Assembly: GCF_013201645.1 (NCBI RefSeq)
Contig: NZ_CP053842.1
Location: 372,001-436,000, forward strand
DNA from: Campylobacter corcagiensis
GTDB lineage: Bacteria > Campylobacterota > Campylobacteria > Campylobacterales > Campylobacteraceae
DNA: 64,000 nucleotides
Direction of reading: 5' to 3'
The notes beneath the pieces were generated by a model, which saw only the letters and a program-made list of their open reading frames with translations, made no database searches and was not told the DNA's origin. Below are positions 44,539 through 53,686 of this stretch, in pieces; positions within the stretch are counted from its first letter, which is position 1; every line of letters starts with the position of its first letter. Both the position numbers and the translations under genes were made by a program.

Positions 44539-46144
44539 AACTTTTAATAAGCTCTATAAAAGCTTCCTCCATTGTATCTTTAGCGCTGATTTCTTTAAGC
44601 TTTGCTGATGAGTTTGTGGCTATTGCTTTGCCTTTATAAATAATCATTATATTATCACAAAACTCAGCTTCGTCCATTAAATGAGTTGTTACCATTATGC
44701 TAACTCCAGCTTTTGCGTAACTTGTGATAAAGCCCCAAAACTCCCTTCTAGTAGCTGTATCAACTCCGCTTGTTGGCTCATCTAAAAAAAGCACTTTTGG
44801 ATTATGAAGTGTAGCGCAAGCTAGACTTAAGCGTTGTTTTGTGCCTAGGGATAGATCATTGACTCTTTGATTTAGGTATTTTTCAAACTCAAAATTTTTA
44901 ATGGCACTTTGGATTGCACCTTTTTTAGCTAGATAAACTCCTGCGAAAAATTTAAGATTTTCAATCACACTCAACTCACCATAAAGTGAAAATTTTTGTG
45001 CCATATATCCAATATTTTGCTTTACATTATAGATATTTTGCCCTAAAACTAAGGCTTTTCCATTAGTTGGGCGGATAAGCCCACAAAGCATCTTAAAAGT
45101 TGTTGATTTTCCAGCTCCATTTGGTCCTAAAAGTCCAAAAATTTCACCACTTTTTACTTCAAAGCTTATGTTATCAGCTGCTGTAAATGAGCCAAATTTT
45201 TTGGTTAAATTAATAGCTTGTATTCTTATTTCGTTACTATTTTGATCACTATTTTTTAAATTTAAATTTATCTTTTTACTAGGACCAGCAAGATCTAAAA
45301 AAACATCTTCAAAATTTGGATTTGCTAACTTATGATCTTTTGGCAGAGTAAAATTTGAGCCTTTTTTTAAAGTTAGTTTTATATCATCGCCGATCACACT
45401 GGCATTTAAAATTTCACTATCATTCATAAATTTTAAAAGATCAGCTTTTTTATCACTACTTTTTATTAAAAAAACCCTTCCTTTTAGTCTATTTATAGCA
45501 TCTTGTGGCTTTGAGTGAAGTAAAATTTCTCCCTCATTTAGCATAATAACTTCATCACACAAACTAGCCTCGTCTTGATAAGATGTCGCCCAAATGATAG
45601 TAGTTCCCCCAGTTTGAAGTTTTTTAGCGATACCAAAAAGCTCTTTTCTAGCTATTGGATCAACTCCAACTCCTGGTTCATCAAGAAGTAAAAGCTTTGG
45701 TTTTTTAAGCAGCGTTGCGCTAATTGCAAGTTTTTGCTTCATTCCGCCACTTAAATTTCTAGCAAGTCTATCTTTAAACTGATATAAATTTACAAAATTT
45801 AAAAGTTCATCTATTCTCTCTTTTGGATTATTAATAAGCTTTAAATCCGCATAAAGACGCAAATTTTCATAACAACTCAGCTCCCCATAAAGTCCAAAAG
45901 TCTGAGGCATGTAGCCGATGTTTGATAAAAACTTTTCGCTATGATTTGGCATGGAAAATCCAAGAACTTCTAACTCTCCACTACTTTTACTCATAAGTCC
46001 TGCACAAAGCCTAAGAAGCGTGGTTTTACCAGCACCATCTGGTCCTACAAGACCTATGAATTTACCACTACTTACGCTAAAGCTTATATTTTTTAAAGCT
46101 TGTATATTTTTAAAAGATTTTGATAAATTTAAAGCTTTTATCAT
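44531..46144 (-). CDS. ABC transporter ATPase with two nucleotide-binding domains (YbhF-like)
   Basis: A 537-residue tandem ATPase. Domain 1 has GPDGAGKTT (about 34-42), signature LSGGMKQKL and LLLDEPGVGVDP. Domain 2 has GPNGAGKSTT (about 340), signature LSLGTKQRL and LFLDEPTSGVD. The second signature replaces the canonical second Ser-Gly-Gly with Leu-Gly, so the two sites may be unequal. The start overlaps the membrane-fusion gene by 4 bases. Confidence 0.9.
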   Translation of the reverse strand: MIKALNLSKSFKNIQALKNISFSVSSGKFIGLVGPDGAGKTTLLRLCAGLMSKSSGELEVLGFSMPNHSEKFLSNIGYMPQTFGLYGELSCYENLRLYADLKLINNPKERIDELLNFVNLYQFKDRLARNLSGGMKQKLAISATLLKKPKLLLLDEPGVGVDPIARKELFGIAKKLQTGGTTIIWATSYQDEASLCDEVIMLNEGEILLHSKPQDAINRLKGRVFLIKSSDKKADLLKFMNDSEILNASVIGDDIKLTLKKGSNFTLPKDHKLANPNFEDVFLDLAGPSKKINLNLKNSDQNSNEIRIQAINLTKKFGSFTAADNISFEVKSGEIFGLLGPNGAGKSTTFKMLCGLIRPTNGKALVLGQNIYNVKQNIGYMAQKFSLYGELSVIENLKFFAGVYLAKKGAIQSAIKNFEFEKYLNQRVNDLSLGTKQRLSLACATLHNPKVLFLDEPTSGVDTATRREFWGFITSYAKAGVSIMVTTHLMDEAEFCDNIMIIYKGKAIATNSSAKLKEISAKDTMEEAFIELIKSYD

Positions 46145-47100
46145 TTTATTTTTAAATGCACGGGAATGCCTTGCTTTAGCCTGTCATCGCCGTTTTTTAT
46201 ATCAACTTTAAAGCGGTATACTAAACTACTTCTTAGTTCAATCGTCTCTACATTTTTAGGTGTAAATTCAGCCACGCTTGCTATAAAACTAACCTCGCCC
46301 TCATAAGGCTCATTTCTTAAATCAGTATAAATTAGCATTTTTGTTCCAACTGAAATTTCGCTAAGATAGCTCTCATCTGCGTAAGCTCTAACCCAAAAAT
46401 CCCCACTTTTAGCTATCTCATAAATTCTTTCATTTGGTGATGCTATCTCTCCAACCTCTTTTAGTTTTTTAAGAACTACTCCATCAAGTGGCGAAGTAAG
46501 AGTGCTGTTTTTGATGTCTAAATTTATCTTTTCAAGTGAAACTTTAAGCGAGTTGATAAGTTCTTTTTGAGCTTTTATATCAGCATCTTCGTAGCCATTT
46601 TTTACCATTTCATAGTTTGCGTTTGCGTATTCTAGGTTTGATTTAGCACTTTCAAAGGCCGCTTTTGCTCTATCGTAAATCTCTTTTGATGTGGATTTTG
46701 ATGGTAAAAGTTTTGCTTGCCTATCAAAACTTTGCTTTGCATCTACTAAATTTGCCTCGGCTACTTTTACATTAGCTTGAGCTTTTAAAATTTCTTCGTT
46801 TCTATATCCGCCTACAAGTTTTTCTAGCTTTATTTCGTTTATTTTTATCTCTGAATTTAGGCGTTTTAGTTCGTTTTGTAAATACTCATCGTTTAGTTTG
46901 GCTACGACTTCGCCTTTTTTAACACTTTCACCTTCTTCTTTTAAAAGCGAGTCAATCTCTCCTAAAAAACGAAACGAAAGCATAGTGGTATCTGTGTCGA
47001 TATTTCCATAAAATATCAGCTCGTTTTCTTTCGGCTTTGTTTTGTAAAAAGCAAACACAGCTATGGCTACTATAACGGCTACAAATATGAGTTTTTTCAA
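46141..47100 (-). CDS. HlyD/YbhG-type periplasmic membrane fusion protein
   Basis: A 319-residue adaptor with an N-terminal membrane anchor (about 3-20) and a lipoyl-like half (LKEEGESVKKGEVVAKLND). A long coiled coil spans about 75-190, followed by a second lipoyl half (SPLDGVVLKKLKEVGEIAS) and a beta-barrel. It should link the ABC-2 permeases to an outer-membrane TolC-type channel, which is not in this window. It is first in the operon and is transcribed divergently from lepA with a 142-bp gap holding both promoters. Confidence 0.88.
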   Translation of the reverse strand: MKKLIFVAVIVAIAVFAFYKTKPKENELIFYGNIDTDTTMLSFRFLGEIDSLLKEEGESVKKGEVVAKLNDEYLQNELKRLNSEIKINEIKLEKLVGGYRNEEILKAQANVKVAEANLVDAKQSFDRQAKLLPSKSTSKEIYDRAKAAFESAKSNLEYANANYEMVKNGYEDADIKAQKELINSLKVSLEKINLDIKNSTLTSPLDGVVLKKLKEVGEIASPNERIYEIAKSGDFWVRAYADESYLSEISVGTKMLIYTDLRNEPYEGEVSFIASVAEFTPKNVETIELRSSLVYRFKVDIKNGDDRLKQGIPVHLKIK

Positions 47101-47242
47101 AATAATTCCTTTGGTTTTTGTAATTATAGCATTAAATGTTAATAGTTAAGCAGTTAGCAACCTTGCTTAAATTTAGCAGCTATTAAATTTAAGAATTTTT
47201 TGCTAGAATAAAAGATTATTTTAGAAATTTTATAGGGATTAT

Positions 47243-49033
47243 ATGAAAAATATACGAAATTTTAGCATCATCGCTCACATTGACCATGGAAAAAGCACTT
47301 TGGCTGATCGCATAATTCAGGAGTGTCAGGGCGTAAGTGATAGACAGATGAGTGCTCAAGTTATGGATAATATGGACATTGAAAAAGAGCGTGGAATTAC
47401 CATAAAGGCTCAAAGTGTCCGTCTTAACTACGAACTTGACGATCAAAAATACATTATAAATTTAATCGACACCCCAGGACATGTGGATTTTAGCTATGAA
47501 GTTAGTAGGAGTTTGGCTAGTTGTGAAGGGGCTTTACTAGTAGTTGATGCTGCTCAAGGAGTTCAAGCTCAAACCATCGCAAATGTCTATATCGCACTTG
47601 AAAATAACCTTGAAATAATTCCAGTTTTAAACAAAATTGACCTTCCAGCAGCAGAACCAGAGCGAGTTAAAGATGAGATTGAGCATATTATAGGTCTTGA
47701 TTGCAGTGATGCAATAGAAGTTAGTGCAAAAACTGGAATAGGCATAAAAGAGCTAATGAAAGCTATCATTACTAGAATTCCAGCACCTAAAACTGATGAT
47801 GAAAAGCCTTTAAAGGCGTTAATTTACGATAGTTGGTTTGATAATTATTTAGGGGCTTTAGCGTTAGTTAGAGTTTATGATGGGGTTATAAAAAAAAGCG
47901 ATGAGGTTTTAGTAATGGGAACAAATGGCAGACATGAAGTTCTTGATTTATTATATCCAAATCCAGTTGCACCGATTAAGACAAAAGAGATAGCAAGTGG
48001 TGAGGTTGGAATCGTGGTTTTAGGGCTTAAAACAGTTAGCGATGTGCAAGTTGGAGATACTATAACTAACTACCGAAAAAAAGCAAATGAGCCAATAGGT
48101 GGGTTTGAGCCAGCAAAATCATTTGTTTTTGCAGGAATTTATCCAATAGAAACGGATAAATTTGAAGATTTAAGAGATGCACTTGATAAGCTAAAATTAA
48201 ATGATAGCTCACTAAGTTATGAGCCTGAAACATCGGCAGCTTTGGGTTTTGGCTTTAGAGTTGGGTTTTTAGGACTACTTCATATGGAAGTTATCAAAGA
48301 AAGGCTTGAGAGAGAATTTGGGCTTGATCTAATAGCAACAGCACCAACGGTAACATATGAGGTTTATAAAACAGATGGCGAAAAACTAGAAATTCAAAAT
48401 CCAAGCGAACTACCGCCTGTAAATGAGATAGAAATGGTAAAAGAACCATATGTAAAATCAACCATAATAACTCCAAGTGAGTATTTAGGTAACATTATGA
48501 CTCTTGTAAATAACCGCCGTGCAATTCAAACAAAAATGGACTATATCACGCCTGAGAGGGTGCTTTTGGAGTATGATATACCGATGAATGAGATAATTAT
48601 GGATTTTTATGATAGATTAAAATCTTGCTCAAAAGGTTACGCTAGTTTTGACTATGAGCCATGTGGATATAGACAGGGCGATCTTATAAAGCTTGATATA
48701 AAAGTCGCTGGAGAAAATGTGGACGCTTTATCTATCATAGTACCAAGAGAAAAGGCGTTATCAAAGGGTAGGGCGTTAGTTGAAGCTATGAAAGAGATCG
48801 TTCCAAGACAGCTTTTTGAAGTGGCTATCCAAGCAAGTATAGGAAATAAAATAATAGCGCGTGAAACGGTTAAATCAATGGGTAAAAATGTAACAGCAAA
48901 ATGTTATGGTGGTGATATTTCTAGAAAAAGAAAGCTTTTAGAAAAGCAAAAAGAGGGTAAAAAAAGAATGAAATCAATCGGCAAGGTAAATTTACCAAGT
49001 GAGGCGTTTTTGAGTGTGTTAAAGATTGATTAA
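47243..49033 (+). CDS. lepA: Elongation factor 4 (LepA) GTPase
   Basis: A ribosome-associated translational GTPase of 596 residues. G1 AHIDHGKST (about 11-19), G2 region [11 protein letters not shown]3 DTPGHVD and G4 NKID are present. The LepA-specific C-terminal domain holds [17 protein letters not shown] and [17 protein letters not shown] -10-like box lies at 47204-47209. It is followed by a 276-bp structured intergenic region. Confidence 0.97.
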   Translation: MKNIRNFSIIAHIDHGKSTLADRIIQECQGVSDRQMSAQVMDNMDIEKERGITIKAQSVRLNYELDDQKYIINLIDTPGHVDFSYEVSRSLASCEGALLVVDAAQGVQAQTIANVYIALENNLEIIPVLNKIDLPAAEPERVKDEIEHIIGLDCSDAIEVSAKTGIGIKELMKAIITRIPAPKTDDEKPLKALIYDSWFDNYLGALALVRVYDGVIKKSDEVLVMGTNGRHEVLDLLYPNPVAPIKTKEIASGEVGIVVLGLKTVSDVQVGDTITNYRKKANEPIGGFEPAKSFVFAGIYPIETDKFEDLRDALDKLKLNDSSLSYEPETSAALGFGFRVGFLGLLHMEVIKERLEREFGLDLIATAPTVTYEVYKTDGEKLEIQNPSELPPVNEIEMVKEPYVKSTIITPSEYLGNIMTLVNNRRAIQTKMDYITPERVLLEYDIPMNEIIMDFYDRLKSCSKGYASFDYEPCGYRQGDLIKLDIKVAGENVDALSIIVPREKALSKGRALVEAMKEIVPRQLFEVAIQASIGNKIIARETVKSMGKNVTAKCYGGDISRKRKLLEKQKEGKKRMKSIGKVNLPSEAFLSVLKID

Positions 49034-49309
49034 GAAGGAGTGATTATATCATTTGTTAAAATTTGCGTTACAAAAGAGCAATAGGTTTTAATCTATCAAA
49101 ATTTAGCAAAATTAAACTTAAAAATTTTGCTAAATTTTTAAGTTTAATTAAAAATTACAGCAATTTATAGTATAAATTTAAACACTTTTATATTGATTTT
49201 AAAAATAACTAAATTTGTTAGTTTGTTTTCTAAAATCAAATACTTATAAAGAATACCCGATTAAGCTCTATTTAATTTTTAAAAGCTTTTGTAACGATAT
49301 TATTTTGAA
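49034..49309. other. Structured intergenic region between lepA and a converging small gene
   Basis: No gene is seen in these 276 bases. They hold three inverted repeats: 49098-49113 with 49123-49138 (16 bp perfect), 49110-49127 with 49132-49149 (18 bp perfect, 4-nt loop, mutually exclusive with the first), and 49193-49201 with 49231-49239 (9 bp) enclosing 49207-49212 with 49218-49223 (6 bp). The first two can act as a terminator for either strand. The third could belong to an untranslated RNA. Confidence 0.5.
49098..49149. terminator. Overlapping alternative hairpins, probable bidirectional terminator
   Basis: The first hairpin (left arm 49098-49113) is followed by TTTTTAAG on the plus strand, suitable for lepA. 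The second (arms 49110-49127 and 49132-49149) uses part of the first's sequence, so only one can form at a time. They sit between converging lepA and the 65-residue HTH gene. Confidence 0.6.
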
Positions 49310-49507
49310 CTAACTATTTGGTGGAATTGCCTCTTTTATGATCTCTTTTATCTTTTTATTTGCCTCTTCATCTTCTTGTATGGCTTCTCTAAGCATAAAA
49401 CTAGCCTCGATAATAGCCGATAACTCCGGTTTTGTTATTTTCCATCTTTGCAAAGTTCTAGTTGTAACTCTTAAAATTCTTGCTTTATCTCTTTGAGTGT
49501 ATTTCAT
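49310..49507 (-). CDS. Small helix-turn-helix-like protein, unknown
   Basis: A 65-residue protein. Residues about 6-22 (RDKARILRVTTRTLQRW) look like an HTH of the kind that reads TTRTLQRWK, and the rest is a charged helix (REAIQEDEEANKKIKEIIKE). I do not recognise a named family. Small phage or plasmid regulators look like this. A 10-bp perfect inverted repeat directly before its start codon (49507-49535) is consistent with autoregulation. It stands alone on the minus strand, converging on lepA. Confidence 0.6.
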   Translation of the reverse strand: MKYTQRDKARILRVTTRTLQRWKITKPELSAIIEASFMLREAIQEDEEANKKIKEIIKEAIPPNS

Positions 49508-49535
49508 AAATTTACCCTTTTTTACGGTAAATTTA
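49507..49535 (-). promoter_or_regulatory. Inverted repeat at the start of the HTH gene
   Basis: TAAATTTACC (49507-49516) and GGTAAATTTA (49526-49535) are exact reverse complements around 9 bases. On the minus strand the loop contains the AAAAAAGG ribosome site and the right arm abuts the ATG. It could be a protein operator or an RNA hairpin that controls translation. Confidence 0.5.
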
Positions 49536-49605
49536 TCTTTTAGGTCATAAAATATTAACAGCGATAATAAGTCGTAAATTTATTTTAAATTTAGACTTTA
49601 TTTCG

Positions 49606-49611
49606 TATAAT
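49606..49611 (+). promoter_or_regulatory. -10 box for the TM2/lipoprotein operon
   Basis: TATAAT preceded by TTATTTCG, 33 bases before the ATG, with an AAAAGGAT ribosome site. Confidence 0.6.
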
Positions 49612-49643
49612 ACAAAAATATATTTTAAATAAAAGGATAAAAA

Positions 49644-49967
49644 ATGGAAAGTTCTCTTTTTTTACAACTTAAAGATAAAGTTCCTACTGGTTTACAACTT
49701 GCTCTTAAAAAGAAACTTGAAAATACAAGTAACGATAAAATAGAAGCGATATCTATGCTTCAATTAAAAGATCCTATAATTGGTCTTATTTTATCTATTC
49801 TGCTTGGTGGACTTGGTATAGATAGATTTTATCAAGGTAAAATTTTACTTGGAATTTTAAAGTTAATTACGTTTGGTGGACTTGGAATTTGGGCGATAAT
49901 CGATTGGTTTTTGATAATGCCTAGCATCAAAAAAGATAATTTTGAGAAAATAGAGCATTTTTTATAG
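49644..49967 (+). CDS. TM2 domain protein
   Basis: A 107-residue membrane protein. After a soluble charged N-terminus (1-48), two hydrophobic helices carry the TM2 pattern LLGGLGIDRFYQGKILLGILKLITFGGLGIWAIID, here read in parts: LGGLGIDRFYQGK, then GGLGIWAIIDWF. TM2 proteins are widespread with no settled bacterial function. It is first of three closely spaced genes (7- and 8-base gaps). Confidence 0.85.
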   Translation: MESSLFLQLKDKVPTGLQLALKKKLENTSNDKIEAISMLQLKDPIIGLILSILLGGLGIDRFYQGKILLGILKLITFGGLGIWAIIDWFLIMPSIKKDNFEKIEHFL

Positions 49968-49974
49968 GAAAAAT

Positions 49975-50583
49975 ATGAAAAATTTATCAAAAATTATACT
50001 TTTAATTATAGTTTTATTTTTTAGTGGTTGTGGTGGAAATATAGACCTTGTTAAAAATGGAGTTTTGATGCTAAATGACAGTATCACAGTTGGAAACGCC
50101 ATAGAAAAATGGAAAGTTTGCGATAGTGTAAAATGGAGTGAATTTGTAAGTGATAATGGAAGAGATATCGTAGAGGCAAATTGTAAAATTAAAAAACAAT
50201 ATCAAAACGATATCATAAAATACTACTCAAAAAATGCAAGACATATAACAAAACAAAAGATTGATGTAAATAAAATTGGCTCTATTTTTATGGATTTTCA
50301 GTTTTCAATTAGCGTAAATTCTAGTGATTTTAACCTTGAATATGTTGGCTTAAATTTAGATAATCTAGATAGTTTAAATCTTGATATGCTAGGAACTTTT
50401 GAATACATCTATCAAAATAGTGGAAATCTTAATGAAATACTAAATAATACCTTTGAGGGCGATGTATTTGTTGGCAAGATGGATGATGAACTAGATGCAT
50501 TAGATAAAGAATTTGAAAAAGATATGAAAGATTTTGATAGAGAAATGCAAGAACTTGACAATATGTTTAACGATTTATTTTAG
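49975..50583 (+). CDS. Lipoprotein of unknown function
   Basis: A 202-residue protein with a lipoprotein signal: a hydrophobic run and lipobox FSGC at about 16-19, so Cys19 would be acylated. The mature part has no family I recognise. It begins with a segment containing KVCDSVKWSEFV, and its C-terminus is strongly acidic (EKDMKDFDREMQELDNMF), a likely coiled helix. It lies 7 bases after the TM2 gene and 8 before the next exported protein, so the three probably act together at the envelope. Confidence 0.7.
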   Translation: MKNLSKIILLIIVLFFSGCGGNIDLVKNGVLMLNDSITVGNAIEKWKVCDSVKWSEFVSDNGRDIVEANCKIKKQYQNDIIKYYSKNARHITKQKIDVNKIGSIFMDFQFSISVNSSDFNLEYVGLNLDNLDSLNLDMLGTFEYIYQNSGNLNEILNNTFEGDVFVGKMDDELDALDKEFEKDMKDFDREMQELDNMFNDLF

Positions 50584-50591
50584 GGATAAAG

Positions 50592-51275
50592 ATGAAATTT
50601 GAAAAGAAAGTTATAATTGGGTCAATTACTAGTTTTATAATCACAGCAGTTGGAATTGTGGCTGTGTTTTTTCCTGATTTGTTTAATTTGCAAAAAGAAA
50701 AAGTCATTAGCTTAACAATGGATATAAACACGCAAGAAGATGTTAGTAAATTTCAAGATTTTTTACTACAAAGAGCAAAGGATGGAAAAATATTTAAACT
50801 TGATGTTTGTATGCCAGATTTTTTATGGACTGGTAATGGATGGTCTAAAACCTATGTTGGAGATAAAAAACCAGCAAAAAATCAACCAAAAAATATATCG
50901 CATGACTTCTTAAAGTGGTATTCTTTAGAATATTCGTTAGAAAATCAAGGTCTAGAAAATGATGATTACAGAATTTGTATAGGTTTACCAAATACTCCAG
51001 AAGATCATTATGGTCAAGGTTGGTGTGGTGAATTGCCGGGATACTATAAAGATGATAAAGGAAATATAGTTGGACATGCTGCTTTTAATTTTGCTGGAGA
51101 AGATTTTTTAATAGGTCCTGATGCTAATGGGGTTATTAGAAGCAAATTAAATAGTGACGAAAGCTGTTTAGTGCAAATGTATGGATTTTTTTATAAAGTA
51201 CCATCAAATATAGATGAAAACTGGTATGACTTTGAAGCAATAGATAAAAAAGAATTTTTAATGAAAAACTACTAA
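50592..51275 (+). CDS. Membrane-anchored extracytoplasmic protein, unknown
   Basis: A 227-residue protein with one N-terminal membrane helix (about 8-30, VGIVAVFFPDLF) and an extracytoplasmic domain. The four cysteines (in DVCMPDF, RICIGLP, GWCGELP, ESCLVQ) could form two disulfides. The domain is rich in Trp, Tyr and Gly. No family recognised. It is the last gene of the TM2-lipoprotein cluster, closed by a terminator. Confidence 0.65.
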   Translation: MKFEKKVIIGSITSFIITAVGIVAVFFPDLFNLQKEKVISLTMDINTQEDVSKFQDFLLQRAKDGKIFKLDVCMPDFLWTGNGWSKTYVGDKKPAKNQPKNISHDFLKWYSLEYSLENQGLENDDYRICIGLPNTPEDHYGQGWCGELPGYYKDDKGNIVGHAAFNFAGEDFLIGPDANGVIRSKLNSDESCLVQMYGFFYKVPSNIDENWYDFEAIDKKEFLMKNY

Positions 51276-51296
51276 GCTTAGGATTTCTCCTAAGCT
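51275..51296 (+). terminator. Terminator of the TM2/lipoprotein cluster
   Basis: AGCTTAGGA / TCCTAAGCT with a 4-nt loop, beginning at the stop codon of the preceding gene. Confidence 0.7.
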
Positions 51297-51385
51297 GTTA
51301 GAATACCACTTATACTTTAAATAAAATCGTCATCTATAAATTATCATCTTTTAAGACTGATAACCAAAATATAACATTTTTCAGT

Positions 51386-51391
51386 TATAAT
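51386..51391 (+). promoter_or_regulatory. -10 box for the 48-residue membrane protein gene
   Basis: TATAAT, 28 bases before the ATG at 51419, after TTTTTCAG. Confidence 0.5.
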
Positions 51392-51418
51392 TAAACCATA
51401 TCATTAAAAGGAGAAAAG

Positions 51419-51565
51419 ATGAAAGGTTTAGGAATTGGCGGTTTTTCTTTAGGAACTGTTGTAGCAGTAGCTCTTTCTTGGTCAGCAAATAAAAGCATTT
51501 TATGGGCTATAATTCACGGATTTTTGAGCTGGTTTTATGTTATATATTACTTTTTATTCAGATAA
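51419..51565 (+). CDS. Small 48-residue membrane protein, unknown
   Basis: The reading frame starts at ATG behind AAGGAG (51408-51413) and encodes two hydrophobic segments: GGFSLGTVVAVALSW and ILWAIIHGFLSWFYVIYYF. The clear ribosome site, an upstream -10 box and the coherent membrane profile support a real gene. I do not know its function. The YajG-like lipoprotein gene begins 22 bases after its stop. Confidence 0.65.
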   Translation: MKGLGIGGFSLGTVVAVALSWSANKSILWAIIHGFLSWFYVIYYFLFR

Positions 51566-51587
51566 GGCAAAAAGGATAGGGCAGAAT

Positions 51588-52145
51588 ATGAAAAGATCTC
51601 TTTTACCACTTATTTTAGTTCTATTTTTTGTAGGATGTCAGTCAAAAAATAATGTAATAAATTTATATAGTTACAACGCTATGCCAAAAGTTTCAACTAG
51701 CTTAAAAAGCGTCTATATTGAAGGCGTTAAAGATAGCAGAACTAATGATAATTTAGTAGGAGTTATTAAGGCAAATGATGGCAGCATAAAGGAGTATGTA
51801 GTTCTTGAAAACGATCTTTCCTTATGGCTAAAAGATGCTATTACTAAAGAGCTAAACTCAATTGGTATAAGCGTTAAAGCAGACCCGTCAGTTGATGCTA
51901 GTGTTTTGCTTGATATCAAAGAATTTAGTGCAGTGCTTGAAGGTTTTGATAAAGACAATCTAAAAGCTAGTGCAAATGTTGAGGTTATTGTTACTAAAGG
52001 TAACACAATTATCAAAAATCAAGTATCTCAAAAGCAAAGTGAGTTTGTAGTTATGAAAAAAGGTAGCGCGTTTAGCCCATTTATGCAAAATTTGCTTAAT
52101 GATATAGTTAAAAAATCAGCCCAGCAGATAAAAAATTCTATATAA
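51588..52145 (+). CDS. YajG-like lipoprotein
   Basis: A 185-residue protein with a lipoprotein signal, lipobox FVGC about 14-17. The mature domain pattern (VYIEGVKDSRTNDNLVGVIK, LSLWLKDAITKELNSIGISV) resembles the YajG lipoprotein family of unknown function. I start at ATG 51588 because it places the signal peptide at the N-terminus. An upstream in-frame start would put 17 extra residues before the signal, overlapping the 48-residue gene. Confidence 0.72.
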   Translation: MKRSLLPLILVLFFVGCQSKNNVINLYSYNAMPKVSTSLKSVYIEGVKDSRTNDNLVGVIKANDGSIKEYVVLENDLSLWLKDAITKELNSIGISVKADPSVDASVLLDIKEFSAVLEGFDKDNLKASANVEVIVTKGNTIIKNQVSQKQSEFVVMKKGSAFSPFMQNLLNDIVKKSAQQIKNSI

Positions 52146-52179
52146 ATTTAAAAGAATTTGAACCAAATTTAGGCTAGTT

Positions 52180-52749
52180 ATGAGATGCCAAAGTTGTGGA
52201 TGCTTTGCTTTAAGGACATTTTGTTCAGACTGTACGCGAATTTTAAGCCAGCATAGTCTTGGCTTTAGAGATGATGCTGGGTTTAAGGTTTATTACTTTT
52301 ATAAATACTCAGATATCAAGCATATCATCCACACTAAACACCATCTGCATGGGCTTTTCACACTAAAAGCTTTGGCAAATCTTAGTTTTTCTAAATTTGC
52401 TAAGGAGTTTAAATTTGGCGAAAAAATCCTAGCCATACCGCTTGATGATAGCATAAATAGTGGATATTCTCACACGGCAATACTTGCAAATTCTCTTAAA
52501 TCCAAAGAGATAAAACCAAGCTTTAACACGATAAAAGCTATGTCAAATATTAAATACAGCGGACAAAGCCTTAGTTACAGAAAGAAACACAAACGAAATT
52601 TCAAGCTTTTTAAAAAGGTGGATAAACCAGTCATCTTAGTTGATGATCTAATCACAACAGGACTAACGATGAAAGAAGCTTTTGAAGTGTGTCAAAAAGC
52701 AGGAATTAGCGTACTTTTTGGACTAACTTTGGCTGATGCTAAGCCATAA
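52180..52749 (+). CDS. ComF family phosphoribosyltransferase-like protein
   Basis: A 189-residue protein with an N-terminal zinc-finger-like CQSCGCFALRTFCSDC (3-18). It has a type I phosphoribosyltransferase fold with PRPP loop VILVDDLITTGLTMKEA. ComF proteins take part in DNA uptake for natural transformation in several bacteria. Whether that applies here is inference, and no other competence genes adjoin. The 3' end overlaps the converging DUF3137 remnant. Confidence 0.88.
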   Translation: MRCQSCGCFALRTFCSDCTRILSQHSLGFRDDAGFKVYYFYKYSDIKHIIHTKHHLHGLFTLKALANLSFSKFAKEFKFGEKILAIPLDDSINSGYSHTAILANSLKSKEIKPSFNTIKAMSNIKYSGQSLSYRKKHKRNFKLFKKVDKPVILVDDLITTGLTMKEAFEVCQKAGISVLFGLTLADAKP

Positions 52750-53686
52750 ATTCTAGGACTGTTGAGTTTAAGTTCATCTATTAAACTCAAAATTTCTAAA
52801 ATTTCATCACGGAAATTTTTAGCATCATCTAAATTTGGCTCTACACTGTATATTGGTAAAAATTTATTCTTAAATCCATTTAAGAAAATGTAACATTTGT
52901 TATCCATAAAAGATATGCTTATATTTCTAGAGTGTTTGAAATTTAAGATTTTTTCCATAAAATTTGGACTTAAAATATACCTTGTCTGCATCATCGCTAT
53001 AAACTCTGAAATTTTTATTGAATAAAGTGTTATCTAAAACATCATAGTTTGACCTAAATTTCACACTTTTATCATTTTTATTGGCTATAATTGTGTGAGA
53101 ATTGAAATTTTTATAAAATTGACAAATAAAGGCATAACCGCTAAATTTAACATCTTCTTCGTGTGCAAAAACCAGTAAAAATAGTACAAAATTTAGGATT
53201 GTGCTTTGAGAATTTGCATCATCTTCTTTTTTGGTTGTTACAAATGATAGCTTAAAATGAGTGCCATCTTTTACGCCAGTTATCAAATTTCCCACTAGAA
53301 AGAAATTCTCTTTTAAGCTGGGTGTTTTTGTTAAATTCATCTTGACTTATCCCTTCAAATGGGTCATATTTAAACGAGTTATCAATGTATAAAATTATCG
53401 CTTTTATAAAATTTTCTTTGAAAAAAAGCGAGTATTCTTCGTATTTGTCTCCCCAGATAAACATAGCTGGCATGAAAATGATTATTAAAAATATAACAAA
53501 TGTAGCTATGCTGATATAAAACAGCTCTAAGCTTCCTTTTAAAAAGGCTATTAGTGGAAAATAAACAAAGATAAAAATCAAAAAATACCCCGAATAAATA
53601 AAAAATTTATAAAATTTAATATATTTTTTAAATTTTTGCTTTGTTAATTTTAGTGGTTCATCTATAGCTTTTTCAAATTCACTCAT
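52692..53686 (-). pseudogene. DUF3137-like membrane protein, broken by two frameshifts
   Basis: Three overlapping minus-strand frames together read as one protein. Frame 1 (53686 to about 53290) has a charged N-terminus, two membrane helices and GISQDEFNKN. Frame 2 (about 53290 to 52985) continues with GNLITGVKDGTHFKLSF and VYSDDADK. Frame 3 (about 52985 down to 52692) continues with RYILSPNFMEKIL and ISISFMDNKCYIFLNG. The order and motifs fit DUF3137 (GE/D-x-x-G-x-x-GxT, then ARY-hydrophobic-P-x-F). The shifts lie near 53285-53320 and 52975-52990. It is the third gene after cinA-like and a secreted protein. Sequencing error remains possible. Confidence 0.72.
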
